DNA from: Paeniroseomonas aquatica
GTDB taxonomy: Bacteria > Pseudomonadota > Alphaproteobacteria > Acetobacterales > Acetobacteraceae
Assembly (NCBI RefSeq): GCF_030409335.1
Contig: NZ_JAUFPN010000206.1
Span: 88,512-152,511, forward strand
Direction of reading: 5' to 3'
Length of the DNA stretch: 64,000 nt
The notes below the pieces were generated by a model. The model was not told where the DNA came from and did no database searches. It worked only from the letters and a program-made list of their open reading frames with translations. This document shows positions 17,882 through 26,023 of this stretch, piece by piece (the stretch's first letter is position 1; the number at the start of each line of letters is the position of its first letter). A program made the position numbers and the translations under genes.

Positions 17882-18070
17882 TCAGCCGAGGCGCAGCTGC
17901 CGCAGCAGCCCGGCGCTGCGCTGGCATTGCGCCATGCTGAGGCCCCCTGTGGCTTCCTGCGCAATGCGCGGCGTCCGGCCCTGCCGGTGGTCCTCCAGCA
18001 GCGCCAGCACCGCCGGCACCGCGCCGCAGCCGAGAAGAAAGAGGCCCAGCGTCATCCAGGTCGTGTCCAT
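17882..18070 (-). CDS. Small membrane protein, unrecognised
   Basis: 62 residues. ATG 18070 is preferred over an ATG five codons earlier because GGGAG lies 6-7 bases upstream. One hydrophobic segment (about residues 5-24, TLGLFLLGCGAVPAVLALL) is followed by a basic cytoplasmic-type tail (EDHRQGRTPRIAQEATGG...). Nothing identifies a function. Its start faces the PepSY/two-component operon 130 bases away, so a shared divergent control region is possible, and the small protein might be a target or modulator of that system; this is speculation. Confidence 0.5.
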   Translation of the reverse strand: MDTTWMTLGLFLLGCGAVPAVLALLEDHRQGRTPRIAQEATGGLSMAQCQRSAGLLRQLRLG

Positions 18071-18199
18071 GGCGATCTCCCGCATCGGTTCCGGGCACCG
18101 GCGGCGCCCCTGATTGCGCCACCATGGGGGAGGCCGCCTGAACCGGCGCTGAGCCGGCCGTTCAGCCAGGGTTCAGCTTCGCGGCAGCAGGCTGGCGGC

Positions 18200-18553
18200 A
18201 TGAAACGCGCCCTGCTCGCCCTTCTCCTCGCGCTGCCGGTCCTCGCCGCGCCGTTGGCGCTGGCCCCGGCCGCCCGGGCGGACGACGACCACGAGCGTGC
18301 CCGCGCCGCCGTGCTGGCCGGCGAGATCCGTCCCCTGACCGCGCTGCTGGCCGAGGTCGAGCGGCGCTTCATGGGCCAGGTGGTCGATACCGAGCTGGAC
18401 CGCGAGGATGGCCGCTGGGTCTATGAATTCAAGCTGCTGCCGCCCTCCGGCCGGATCTACGAGGTGGAGCTGGATGCCGCGACCGGCGCCGTCCGCCGCA
18501 CCAAGGGGCCGGTGCAGGAACGGTCCCCAGGTCAGCCCCCGGCCTCGCGCTGA
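18200..18553 (+). CDS. Exported PepSY-domain protein
   Basis: 117 residues from ATG 18200. A signal peptide (about 1-26, ending ARA) precedes a PepSY-like domain at about 28-105. That domain runs RARAAVLAGEIRPLTALLAEVERRF, then VVDTELDREDGRWVYEFKLL, then GRIYEVELDAATGAVRR. Small periplasmic PepSY proteins encoded before an OmpR-type regulator and sensor kinase are common in proteobacteria and are thought to modulate the sensor or be induced by it. The stop overlaps the response-regulator start (TGATG), so the three genes form one operon. The basic C-terminal tail is short and unremarkable. Confidence 0.82.
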   Translation: MKRALLALLLALPVLAAPLALAPAARADDDHERARAAVLAGEIRPLTALLAEVERRFMGQVVDTELDREDGRWVYEFKLLPPSGRIYEVELDAATGAVRRTKGPVQERSPGQPPASR

Positions 18554-19212
18554 TGCGCGTGCTGGTCGCCGAGGACAGCGTGGAACTGGCCGCCCAGCTC
18601 CGCGACGCCCTGGCCGCGGCGCATTTCGCGGTGGACGTCGCCCCGGATGGCGAGGAAGCCCAATTCCTCGGCGAGACCGAGCCCTACGACGCGGTGGTGC
18701 TCGACCTTGGCCTGCCCCGGCTCGATGGCCTGTCGGTGCTGCGGCGCTGGCGGGCGGCCGGGCGGGGCATGCCGGTGCTGATCCTGACGGCGCGCGACAG
18801 CTGGACCGAAAAGGTGGCCGGCCTCGATGCCGGGGCCGATGACTACCTCGCCAAGCCCTTCGCCATGGCGGAGCTGCTGGCCCGGCTGCGGGCGCTGGTC
18901 CGCCGCGCCCACGGCCGCGCCCAGGCCGAGATCGCGGTCGGCGACCTCCACATCGACCCTGCCGCCGGCAGCGTCGCGCTGCGCGGCATGCCGGTGCGGC
19001 TGACTGCGCTGGAATTCCGCCTGCTGGCCTATCTCGCCCATCGGCCGGGCGAGCTGGTCTCGAAGACCGTGCTGACCGAGCACCTGTATGCCCAGGACTT
19101 CGACCGCGATTCCAACACGCTCGAGGTGGTGATCGGCCGGCTGCGGCGGAAGCTGGATGCGGCGCTGATCGAGACCGTGCGGGGCCAGGGCTACCGGCTG
19201 GTCGCGGGCTGA
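18553..19212 (+). CDS. OmpR/PhoP-type response regulator
   Basis: 219 residues. The N-terminal receiver domain has acidic pocket E7/D8, phosphoacceptor D51 (VVLDLGLPRLDG), the T/S switch in LILTARD, and Lys of the LAKPF loop. The C-terminal winged helix (about 128-218) runs from ALRGMPVRLTALEFRLLAYLAHRPGELVSKTVL to SNTLEVVIGRLRRKL and RGQGYRLV. A standard transcription factor activated by the kinase encoded next. The start overlaps the PepSY stop, and the kinase start follows directly after its stop codon. Close in layout to PhoP/FeuP-type systems that answer envelope or cation stress; the stimulus here is unknown. Confidence 0.95.
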   Translation: MRVLVAEDSVELAAQLRDALAAAHFAVDVAPDGEEAQFLGETEPYDAVVLDLGLPRLDGLSVLRRWRAAGRGMPVLILTARDSWTEKVAGLDAGADDYLAKPFAMAELLARLRALVRRAHGRAQAEIAVGDLHIDPAAGSVALRGMPVRLTALEFRLLAYLAHRPGELVSKTVLTEHLYAQDFDRDSNTLEVVIGRLRRKLDAALIETVRGQGYRLVAG

Positions 19213-20547
19213 ATGCTGTTCCGCTCGCTGACGCTGCGCCTTGGGGTCCTGTCGGCGGTCTGGGTGGCGCTCGGGCTGACCCTGGCCGGCTGGCTGGTGC
19301 TCGGCATCGCCACCGAACAGGTGCGGCGCAGCTTCGACAGCCGGGTCACCACCCTGCTCGATACCGTCGCCGGCGCCGCGGTGCTGGGCCCGGACGGCAG
19401 GCCACGCCTGGAGCGTGCGGTCTCGGAGCCGAATTTCGGCCAGCCCTTCTCCGGCATCTACTGGCAGGTCGCCACGCCGGCCGGGGCCCGCGCCGGCTCC
19501 CGCTCGCTCTGGGATGCGGTGCTGCCCGGGTACGACCGGGCCGAGGGGCCCGGCCCGCGGCTGCGCGACGCGCCCGGCCCGCGCGGCGAGCGGCTGCGGC
19601 TGGCCGAGCGCGAGGTGGTCCTGCCGGACAGCCCCGCCCCGTTGCTGGTCCAGGTGGCGGTCGCCCGTGGCGCGATGGATGGCGAGGTGCGGCGCCTCCG
19701 CCTGCTGCTCGCCGTCGCCTTCGGCGTGCTCGGCATCGGCCTGGTGGCCGGGGTGGCCGGGCAGGTGGTCTGGGGCCTGCGCCCCCTGCGCCGGGCCCGC
19801 GACGCCCTGGCCGAGGTCCGCGCCGGAAACCGCGCCCGGCTCGCCGCCGTCGCCATGCCGAGCGAGATCGCGCCGCTGCTGGAGGAGATCGATGCGCTGA
19901 TTGAGCAGAACCGCGCCACGGTCGAGCGGGCACGGGCGCATGTCGGCAACCTCGCCCACGCGCTGAAGACCCCGATCGCCATCCAGCGCGGCGCGCTGGA
20001 CACCGCCCCGCCCGACCTGCCGACGGCGCTGGCGCAGAACCGGGCCATGGAGCGGCTGGTCCAGCATCACCTGACCCGCGCCCGGGCCGCCGCCATGGCC
20101 GGTGCCGCCGCGGCGGAATCGGTGCCGCATGCGGTGGGGGAGGAGCTGGCCCGGGTTCTGCGCCGGCTGTTCCAGGACCGCGGCATCTCTATCACCGTCG
20201 AAGGCGACCGCCGGGTGCGGGTCCGCGTGGACCAGCAGGACCTGACCGAGATGCTGGGCAACCTGATGGAGAATGCCTGCAAATGGGCCGGCAGCACGGT
20301 GACGCTTGAGGTCGCGCGGGAGGCGGCGGAGGTCGTCGTCGCCATCGCCGACGACGGTCCCGGCCTCACCGGGCAGCAGCGCGCCATGGCCCTGGCCCGG
20401 GGCGTCCGGCTGGACGAGGCGGCGCCGGGCAGCGGGCTCGGCCTCGCCATCGTCGCCGATCTCGCGGCGCTCTACGGCGGCTCCCTGACGCTGGAGCCGG
20501 CAAGCCTGAGCGGCCTGCGCGCCGTGCTGCGCCTGCCGGGTCGCTGA
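19213..20547 (+). CDS. Membrane sensor histidine kinase (PhoQ-like layout)
   Basis: 444 residues; ATG 19213 directly follows the regulator's stop. Topology: TM1 about 10-32, a roughly 130-residue periplasmic sensor loop, TM2 about 164-188, a short HAMP-like stretch with RPLRRARDALAEVRAG. The dimerisation helix carries phosphoacceptor H249 in GNLAHALKTPIA. The HATPase part has N box NLMENACKWAG (N350/N354), G1 IADDGPGL and G2 GSGLGLAIV. The periplasmic loop is Pro/Arg-rich with no recognisable ligand fold. The 3' end is convergent with homospermidine synthase, 6 bases away. Confidence 0.94.
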   Translation: MLFRSLTLRLGVLSAVWVALGLTLAGWLVLGIATEQVRRSFDSRVTTLLDTVAGAAVLGPDGRPRLERAVSEPNFGQPFSGIYWQVATPAGARAGSRSLWDAVLPGYDRAEGPGPRLRDAPGPRGERLRLAEREVVLPDSPAPLLVQVAVARGAMDGEVRRLRLLLAVAFGVLGIGLVAGVAGQVVWGLRPLRRARDALAEVRAGNRARLAAVAMPSEIAPLLEEIDALIEQNRATVERARAHVGNLAHALKTPIAIQRGALDTAPPDLPTALAQNRAMERLVQHHLTRARAAAMAGAAAAESVPHAVGEELARVLRRLFQDRGISITVEGDRRVRVRVDQQDLTEMLGNLMENACKWAGSTVTLEVAREAAEVVVAIADDGPGLTGQQRAMALARGVRLDEAAPGSGLGLAIVADLAALYGGSLTLEPASLSGLRAVLRLPGR

Positions 20548-20553
20548 ACGCCG

Positions 20554-21957
20554 CTACACCACCCGGAAATTCTGGAACTGCCAGGGGTCGTCGGTTGCCA
20601 GATCCTCGGCGAAGAGCTGCGCCCGGTCCTGCAGCGGGGTCCAGCCGGAATATTCGCCGACGACCTCGCCGAGGTAGGGCCGCATGATCTCGAGGCAGCG
20701 AGCATGGTCCAGCTCATCCGCCTCGACCACGCCGGCGCGCGGATTCTCCAAGGCCCAGACCATCCCGGCCAGCACCGCCGCCGTCACCTGCAGCGAGGTG
20801 GCGTTGTTGTGCGGCGCCAGCGCCCGGGCTTCGTCGATGCCGAGGCGCGAGCCGAACCAATAGGCGCCCCTGGCATGGCCCATCAGCAGCACGCCGAGCT
20901 CATCCATGCCGCCGGTGATCTCCGCCATCATCAGCCGCTGGCGCGGCAGCATCGCCCAGTTCTTGCCCGCCAGCTCGTGCACCGAGAGCACCGCACCGTC
21001 GCAGGGGTGGTAGGCGTAATGCGCGGTCGGCCGGTAGGCCACGGCACCCGCCGCGTCGCGCACGGTGTAGTAGTCGGCGATCGAGATCGACTCGTTGTGG
21101 GTGATGAGGAAGCCGTGGAAGGGCCCCTCCAGCGGGGTCCAGGACCGCACCTTGGTGGAGGCGCCCGGCCGCAGCAGATAGATCGCCGCATCGCCGCCGA
21201 ATTCATGGCGCCGACCATCGGCCGGCAGCGCCCGCTCATGCGTGCCCCAGCCGAGCTCGGCCGGCTGGCAGCCCTCGCCGACGAAGCCGTCGATCGACCA
21301 GGTATTGACGAATTCGCCGACCTGCTTCGGGCGGTCCGCCACCTGGGTGTCGCGCTCGGCGATATGGATCACCTTGACGCGGAGCCGCTGCGCCAGGGCC
21401 GCCCAATCCTCGCGGCTGCCGGGCGCGGCCGTGGCGACGCCGGTATCCCGCGCGATGTTCAGCAGCGCCTCCTTGACCAGATGCGAGACCAGGCCCGGAT
21501 TGGCGCCATGCGTCATCACCGCGGTCGGTCCGCTGCCGGCCTTCAGCGCCAGGGCGCTCTCGCGCAGCGCGTAGTTGGATCGTTGCGACGGGCTCAGCGC
21601 CGGGTCGGTATAGCCGCCGGCCCAGGGCTCCACGCAGGTATCGAGGTAGAGCGCGCCCAGGTCCTGGGCCAGCGCCACCAGCGCGACCGAGGAGACGTCC
21701 ACCGACAGGTTCAGCAGGAAATCGCCCGGCGCCAGCAGCGGCGTCAGCACGTCGCGGTAATTGTCCCGCGTCAGCGCCTGCTGCACGAAGCGCACGCCGT
21801 ATTCGGCGGCGACCTCGGCCCCGCGCGGCTCGGCGGTGACGATGGTGATCCGCTCCCGCGGCATGCCGATATGGCGCAGGATCAGCGGCAGGACCCCCTG
21901 GCCGATGCTGCCGAAGCCGAGCATGACCAACCGGCCGGAGAATTGCGCATGAATCAT
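20554..21957 (-). CDS. hss: Homospermidine synthase
   Basis: 467 residues. ATG 21957 is chosen for the GGAAGGA site 7 bases upstream; the frame extends further without support. NAD-dependent enzyme making sym-homospermidine from two putrescines. Seen: LVMLGFGSIGQGVLPLILRH at 10-29 (NAD-binding Rossmann), LNLSVDVSSVALVALAQDLGALYLDTCVEPW (saccharopine-dehydrogenase-like core), MTHGANPGLVSHLVKEALL, and ITHNESISIADYY. Length matches bacterial HSS. It lies 70 bases downstream of the ornithine decarboxylase gene on the same strand. Together they take ornithine to putrescine to homospermidine, the main triamine of many alphaproteobacteria. Confidence 0.95.
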   Translation of the reverse strand: MIHAQFSGRLVMLGFGSIGQGVLPLILRHIGMPRERITIVTAEPRGAEVAAEYGVRFVQQALTRDNYRDVLTPLLAPGDFLLNLSVDVSSVALVALAQDLGALYLDTCVEPWAGGYTDPALSPSQRSNYALRESALALKAGSGPTAVMTHGANPGLVSHLVKEALLNIARDTGVATAAPGSREDWAALAQRLRVKVIHIAERDTQVADRPKQVGEFVNTWSIDGFVGEGCQPAELGWGTHERALPADGRRHEFGGDAAIYLLRPGASTKVRSWTPLEGPFHGFLITHNESISIADYYTVRDAAGAVAYRPTAHYAYHPCDGAVLSVHELAGKNWAMLPRQRLMMAEITGGMDELGVLLMGHARGAYWFGSRLGIDEARALAPHNNATSLQVTAAVLAGMVWALENPRAGVVEADELDHARCLEIMRPYLGEVVGEYSGWTPLQDRAQLFAEDLATDDPWQFQNFRVV

Positions 21958-22027
21958 CGGTGGGTCCTTCCCAGCATGGCGGCCGGCCCCGGCAAGGGAC
22001 CGGCCGCCATGAATTGCGGCAGCCGCG

Positions 22028-23257
22028 TCAGGCGGCCAGTGACACTTCGGCGGCGGCCGGCTCGAGCATCGGCCGGTCCCGCACCTCGACCAGCCGCGCC
22101 CGGTCGAAGCCGTTGAAGGCGGTCCGCAGGCAGGCGCCATAGGCGCCGAGCTGGCCGAGCTCGATCCAGTCGCCCTCGGAGACGTCCTCGGGCAGCCAGA
22201 AGGGGCCGGCCATGCGGTCGGCGCTGTCGCAGGTCGGGCCGAACAGCACGAAGCCCGCTTCGGTGGTGGCCGGTGGCTTACCCTCCGGACGGATCAGCCG
22301 CACCGGGAAGGTGAAGCCCGGCGCACCGGCATCCGACAGCGCGCCGTAGACGCCGTCGTTGACGAAGAGTTCCTGGCCCCGCCGGCCCTGCACCTGCACC
22401 ACCACCGAGCCGCCGGCGGCGACCAGCGCCCGGCCCGGCTCGGCCCAGAGCACCGCCCCGGGCAGCGCCAGCGCCTCGAACCCCGCCTCGATCTCGGCGA
22501 AGAAGGCGCCGAGCGGCGGCGGCTCGATCCCGGGATAGGCGACCGGGAAGCCGCCGCCGACGTCGATGACATCGACCGCAACGCCCGCCTCGCGGATCAC
22601 CTCGCCGGCCAGCGCCAGCGCCTGGCGCCAGGCCAGCGGGTCCAGCATCTGCGAGCCGACGTGGAAGCAGAGGCCGAGCCGGGCGGCGGAGGGCCGCGCC
22701 GCCCGCAGCAGCGCCGCCGCCGCCTCCGGCGTCGCGCCGAACTTGCCGGAGAGGTCGTGCATCGCCGTGCCCTTGGGCAGCGCCAGCCGCACGAAAAGCC
22801 CGAGGCCGTCGGTCGCGGCGGCACCGGTCTCGGTCCGGATCTTCGCCAGCTCCTCGGCGCTGTCGAGCACGAAGTCGCGCACCCCATGCTCGCCCCAGGC
22901 GGCGCGGATCGCGCCACGGGCCTTCACCGGGTGCATGAAGTGGATGCCGGCCTCGGGGAACATCGCCCGCACCAGCGCCACCTCCGCCGCCGAAGCGCAG
23001 TCGAAGTGCTGCACGCCGCCCTCCCAGACCGCGCGCAGCACGGCGGGTTCCGGATTGCACTTCACCGCATAGAGCGTCTCGCCCGGGAAGCCGGCGACGA
23101 AGCCGGCCGCCGCCGCGGCGATGGTGGCCGGGCGCAGGCAATGCATCGGCTCCTCCGGCCGCTCGACCGCGACCAGGGCATCCACCGAAGGCAGCACGGC
23201 GTCGTCGAAGCGGCGGCGCAGCGGGGTCACCGCCGCACGGGTGCGGAGCAGGCTCAT
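22028..23257 (-). CDS. Ornithine decarboxylase (PLP fold type III)
   Basis: 409 residues from ATG 23257, with GAGGAT about 6 bases upstream. PLP-dependent decarboxylation of ornithine (perhaps also lysine) to putrescine. PLP lysine K66 is in TLYAVKCNP. FHVGSQ is at about 192-197. GGGFPVAYPG carries the phosphate-binding Gly-rich loop. AEPGRALVA follows. The C-terminal GPTCDSADRM carries the catalytic Cys and Asp typical of eukaryote-type ornithine decarboxylases rather than diaminopimelate decarboxylase. It is transcribed with homospermidine synthase downstream. Upstream is a structured leader with a small ORF that probably regulates it. Substrate split between ornithine and lysine cannot be read from sequence. 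Confidence 0.93.
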   Translation of the reverse strand: MSLLRTRAAVTPLRRRFDDAVLPSVDALVAVERPEEPMHCLRPATIAAAAAGFVAGFPGETLYAVKCNPEPAVLRAVWEGGVQHFDCASAAEVALVRAMFPEAGIHFMHPVKARGAIRAAWGEHGVRDFVLDSAEELAKIRTETGAAATDGLGLFVRLALPKGTAMHDLSGKFGATPEAAAALLRAARPSAARLGLCFHVGSQMLDPLAWRQALALAGEVIREAGVAVDVIDVGGGFPVAYPGIEPPPLGAFFAEIEAGFEALALPGAVLWAEPGRALVAAGGSVVVQVQGRRGQELFVNDGVYGALSDAGAPGFTFPVRLIRPEGKPPATTEAGFVLFGPTCDSADRMAGPFWLPEDVSEGDWIELGQLGAYGACLRTAFNGFDRARLVEVRDRPMLEPAAAEVSLAA

Positions 23258-23263
23258 GGCAAT

Positions 23264-23343
23264 ATCCTCAGGGCATCGCAGGCGGGCAGGGAAGGGGAGA
23301 CGGCGGACCGTCTCAGGCGATGCGGTCAGGTCTTCGCATCACC
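23264..23343 (-). promoter_or_regulatory. Structured 5' leader of the ornithine decarboxylase gene with alternative pairings
   Basis: In transcript order (minus strand), hairpin A pairs 23335-23343 with 23316-23324 (9 bp with one G-U, 10-base loop). Hairpin B pairs 23308-23314 with 23297-23303 (7 bp, 4-base loop). The 3' arm of A (23317-23323) is also perfectly complementary over 7 bases to 23273-23279, which lies three bases before the ribosome-binding site GAGGAT (23264-23269). So hairpin A and an RBS-proximal duplex enclosing B exclude each other. Hairpin A lies inside a 16-codon ORF and B begins at that ORF's stop. The Rfam speF leader (RF00518) is known upstream of ornithine decarboxylase genes in alphaproteobacteria; membership here is likely but unchecked. 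Confidence 0.6.
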
Positions 23344-23363
23344 GACAGGCGTTCGAGCAACAT
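23313..23363 (-). CDS. Putative leader peptide upstream of ornithine decarboxylase
   Basis: A 16-codon ORF, MLLERLSVMRRPDRIA, with ATG at 23363, TGA at 23315-23313, and an AAGGGA ribosome-binding site (23371-23376) at 7-base spacing. Four of 16 codons are Arg. Its last ten codons coincide with a hairpin (23316-23343), and its stop codon starts the next hairpin, 40-55 bases before the decarboxylase start region. This is the layout of translational or transcriptional attenuators. A precedent is E. coli SpeFL, an ornithine-sensing arrest peptide upstream of speF, but its sequence is unrelated to this one. That this ORF is translated is inference from its RBS and position. Confidence 0.5.
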   Translation of the reverse strand: MLLERLSVMRRPDRIA

Positions 23364-23600
23364 AGGCAGATCCCTTGCGACCCCGGCCTCACGACCGGCA
23401 TGGACGAAAAGGACGCGTCCCGTCGTTGCTGTGCCCCTTCACGGCAGGGCTCGCGGCACGTGCGATAGCGCCAGTGGCAGGCCTCGGCCAACCACGGCAG
23501 GATAAATAGTGCCTCCTGGCCCGGATTGCCATGTTTTTTTGCCGGGGCTCGGGCGATCCACCGGCATGGCCGCCTGAAACCCGGCAGTGTTGCAGGAAAG
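23364..23600. other. Upstream part of the decarboxylase leader/promoter region
   Basis: No gene seen between the leader ORF and the end of the ureohydrolase gene. A less GC-rich patch at about 23500-23540 includes a run of seven T (seven A on the minus strand) and the TATTTAT-like element at about 23505-23511, read on the minus strand. Either could belong to the decarboxylase promoter; no clear -35/-10 pair is evident. No terminator for the upstream ureohydrolase gene is visible, so read-through into the decarboxylase is possible. Confidence 0.4.
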
Positions 23601-24497
23601 TTACCGGTCCAAGGCCTGCAAGGCCAGATATTCCCAGGCCAGCGTCGCCGCCGCCAGGGCGGTGATCTCGGCGACGTCATGGGCCGGCGAGACCTCGACG
23701 ATATCCATGCCGCGGAAATCCACCGCCGCCAGGCGCCGCAGCAGGCCCTGCGCCTGCCAGCTCGCCAGCCCGCCGATCTCCGGCGTGCCGGTGCCCGGGG
23801 CGAAGGCGGGGTCCAGGCAGTCGATGTCGAAGGAGAGATAGGCGGGCGCATCGCCCAGGACGCCGCGCACCCGCTCGGCCAGCGCCGCCGGCCGGAGCTC
23901 CTGGGCCTGCTGCCCGGTCACGATGGTGACGCCCTGGCCGATGGTCCAATCCCAGGTCGCGCAGTCGACCGGCGAGCGGATGCCGATCTGGATCATCCGC
24001 CGGGGGTCGACCAAGCCCTCGTTGATGGCGTGGTAGAAGGGCGAGCCATGGGCGAAGGCCTGGCCGAAGTTGTCCGCCCAGGTGTCCACATGCGCATCGC
24101 AATGCAGCAGGCCGAGCGGCCCGCCGAGGCGCTTCGACAGCGCCCGCAGCAGCGCCAGGGTGATGCCATGCTCGCCGCCCAGCGCCACCAGGTGCCGGCA
24201 TTGCGCGGCCTGTTGTTCGATCAACGCCAGGCTCGCCGGGATATCCCCTAGCGCGATGGCGAAATCGCCGATGTCGGCGATGTCGAGGTCACGCGGGTCC
24301 ACCCAGTGTTCCGGATGCACGCCGTCGACGAGCATGCGGCTGGCCCGGCGGATCGCCGCCGGGCCGTCGCGCGTGCCAGCGCGGTTGGTGGTGCCGATAT
24401 CGAGCGGCACCCCCGCGACGACATAACCGGCCCCCGGGTCCTGCCGCCCGATCCCGAGGAAGCCCGGCGGCGTGGCGAAGGTCGGGGTGCCGGCCAT
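23601..24497 (-). CDS. Ureohydrolase (agmatinase/arginase family)
   Basis: 298 residues from ATG 24497. Binuclear manganese hydrolase that splits a guanidino compound into urea and an amine. Metal residues: H110 in GGEHG, D134/H136/D138 in HCDAHVDT, D224/D226 in SFDIDCLDP. The first motif is GGEHG instead of the usual GGDHS/GGDHF, though the metal His is kept; the variation occurs in guanidino-acid hydrolases and some agmatinases. Agmatinase would supply putrescine directly to the homospermidine pathway encoded downstream, whereas arginase would supply ornithine to the decarboxylase; both fit the context. It lies five bases after the NIPSNAP gene. Confidence 0.88.
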   Translation of the reverse strand: MAGTPTFATPPGFLGIGRQDPGAGYVVAGVPLDIGTTNRAGTRDGPAAIRRASRMLVDGVHPEHWVDPRDLDIADIGDFAIALGDIPASLALIEQQAAQCRHLVALGGEHGITLALLRALSKRLGGPLGLLHCDAHVDTWADNFGQAFAHGSPFYHAINEGLVDPRRMIQIGIRSPVDCATWDWTIGQGVTIVTGQQAQELRPAALAERVRGVLGDAPAYLSFDIDCLDPAFAPGTGTPEIGGLASWQAQGLLRRLAAVDFRGMDIVEVSPAHDVAEITALAAATLAWEYLALQALDR

Positions 24498-24502
24498 GCG
24501 CG

Positions 24503-24829
24503 CTATTTCACCGAGGAGAAGCTGGTCGGCGTCAGGAAGGAGTTCTCAACCACGGCGACGATCTGGCCGTCCTTCTCGGTTTCGGCCCGGGCCGCCAGCC
24601 ATTCGGGATCGGTGCCGAAGGCGGTCCACTTCGTCTCGCGGTCGGCGAGGCTGTCCCAGGCGAGCAGGTAGTACAGGTCCTGGTTCGAGGAGCCCACCAG
24701 CACGGTCCAGAAGCCGGCCTGCTTGATGCCGTGCTTCTCCCAGAGCTTCAAGGTGATGGTGTCGAAGCGCTTCAGCAACGCCGGCAGGCGGCCGGGCAGG
24801 CAGTGGTAGACGCGGAGTTCGTAGATCAT
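24503..24829 (-). CDS. NIPSNAP family protein
   Basis: 108 residues from ATG 24829. Ferredoxin-like alpha+beta barrel family: MIYELRVYHCLPGRLPALLKRFDT at the N-terminus, WEKHGIKQAGFWTVLVG in the middle, then LYYLLAWDSLADRE and a C-terminal strand with a KxGQIVAVVENSFL-like stretch. These features are diagnostic for bacterial NIPSNAP proteins of about 100-110 residues. Biochemical role is generally unknown. First gene of the minus-strand unit with the ureohydrolase (5-base gap), so it may serve nitrogen or polyamine metabolism; that link is positional only. It is divergent from the UGSC-associated gene across about 90 bases. Confidence 0.82.
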   Translation of the reverse strand: MIYELRVYHCLPGRLPALLKRFDTITLKLWEKHGIKQAGFWTVLVGSSNQDLYYLLAWDSLADRETKWTAFGTDPEWLAARAETEKDGQIVAVVENSFLTPTSFSSVK

Positions 24830-24918
24830 CCTTGGGTCCCTCCCTTTGGGCCGGGGGATGCTAACCCGGGCTGGCGGCGGGCCATAGGGGCGGTATGCTG
24901 CGGCGAGGGAGAACGTCC

Positions 24919-26010
24919 ATGTCGATCACGACCGCCGTCGAGGCTGGCACCGACCTCATTGAGTATTACTTCGCCCAGGGCTGGACCGACGGCCTGCCCG
25001 TGGTGCCGCCGACGCCGGCCAAGGTGGAGGCCTTCGTCGCGGCGCTGGGTGGCGAGCCTGACCATGTCGAGTGCAAGGTCGCCCCGCGCTGGGGCCTGCT
25101 GACGCGGGAGGTGCTGGCGATCAACGCTGTCATGGCCGGCTGCCTGCCCGCCTATGCCCCGGTGCTGCGGGCGGCGATGCTGGCGCTCACCGACCCGGCC
25201 TTCAACCTCAACGGCGTGCAGGCGACGACGCACATGGCGGCGCCGCTAGTCATCGTGAACGGCCCCATGGCGCGCGAGATCGGCATGAACGGCGGCGCCA
25301 ATGCCTTCGGCCCGGGCAACCGCGCCAATGCGACCATCGGCCGCGCCATCCGGCTGATGCTGCTGAACGTCGGCGGCGCGCATCCGCCGGACCTCGACAA
25401 ATGCACCCTTGGCAACCCGGCCAAGTACAGCTTCGCCATCTGCGAGAACGAGGCCCACAGCCCGCTCGCGCCCTACCACGTGGAACACGGCTACCGGCCC
25501 GAGGACAGCACGGTCTTCGCCATGGCGGCCGAGGCGCCGCACAGCGTGACGGACCATCAGTGCAACGACCCCGAGGGCATCCTCGACACCATCTGCTCGG
25601 CGATGAGCACCATCGCCTCGAACAACGCGGTGCTGTCGGGCCATTGCGCGGTGGCGCTGGGGTTGGAGCATGCCCGCAGCATCGCCAAGGCAGGCTGGAC
25701 CCGGCACGACATCCGCCACTACCTCTGGATGCACAGCGGCAATGCCTTCCGGCAGATCACCCGGGACCATCGCTACGGCGCGGTCTACAATCGCAACCTG
25801 CCGAAATGGTACAAGCGGGACCCGGACAGCCGCATCCCCATCGTGCCCAGCCCGGACAACGTCCATCTCTTCGTGGTGGGCGGCGATGCCGGCCGGTTCT
25901 CCGCCTTCATCCCCGGCTGGGGCCATATGAACATGCCGGTGCTGCGGCCGGTCGAGGCCGGCGTCGCCGCCGCCGGGTCGGACTGCATCGGCGGCGTCTG
26001 CGCCATCTGA
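24919..26010 (+). CDS. Conserved protein paired with a UGSC-family protein, function unknown
   Basis: 363 residues. ATG 24919 is used because GAGGGAGA lies about 7 bases upstream; eight more codons are open before it. I do not recognise a named family. The protein is soluble, with a Gly/Asn-rich centre (GMNGGANAFGPGNRANATIGRAIR), a Cys in DKCTLGNPAKYSFAICENE, an AMSTIASNNAVLSGHCAVALG block, and a C-terminal DCIGGVCAI that puts two Cys at the end. The N-terminal YYFAQGWTDGLPVVPPT is distinctive. It ends 13 bases before the UGSC gene, so the products probably act together; the paired Cys hint at redox or thiol chemistry. That is inference. Confidence 0.6.
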   Translation: MSITTAVEAGTDLIEYYFAQGWTDGLPVVPPTPAKVEAFVAALGGEPDHVECKVAPRWGLLTREVLAINAVMAGCLPAYAPVLRAAMLALTDPAFNLNGVQATTHMAAPLVIVNGPMAREIGMNGGANAFGPGNRANATIGRAIRLMLLNVGGAHPPDLDKCTLGNPAKYSFAICENEAHSPLAPYHVEHGYRPEDSTVFAMAAEAPHSVTDHQCNDPEGILDTICSAMSTIASNNAVLSGHCAVALGLEHARSIAKAGWTRHDIRHYLWMHSGNAFRQITRDHRYGAVYNRNLPKWYKRDPDSRIPIVPSPDNVHLFVVGGDAGRFSAFIPGWGHMNMPVLRPVEAGVAAAGSDCIGGVCAI

Positions 26011-26023
26011 GGGAGGACCAACC

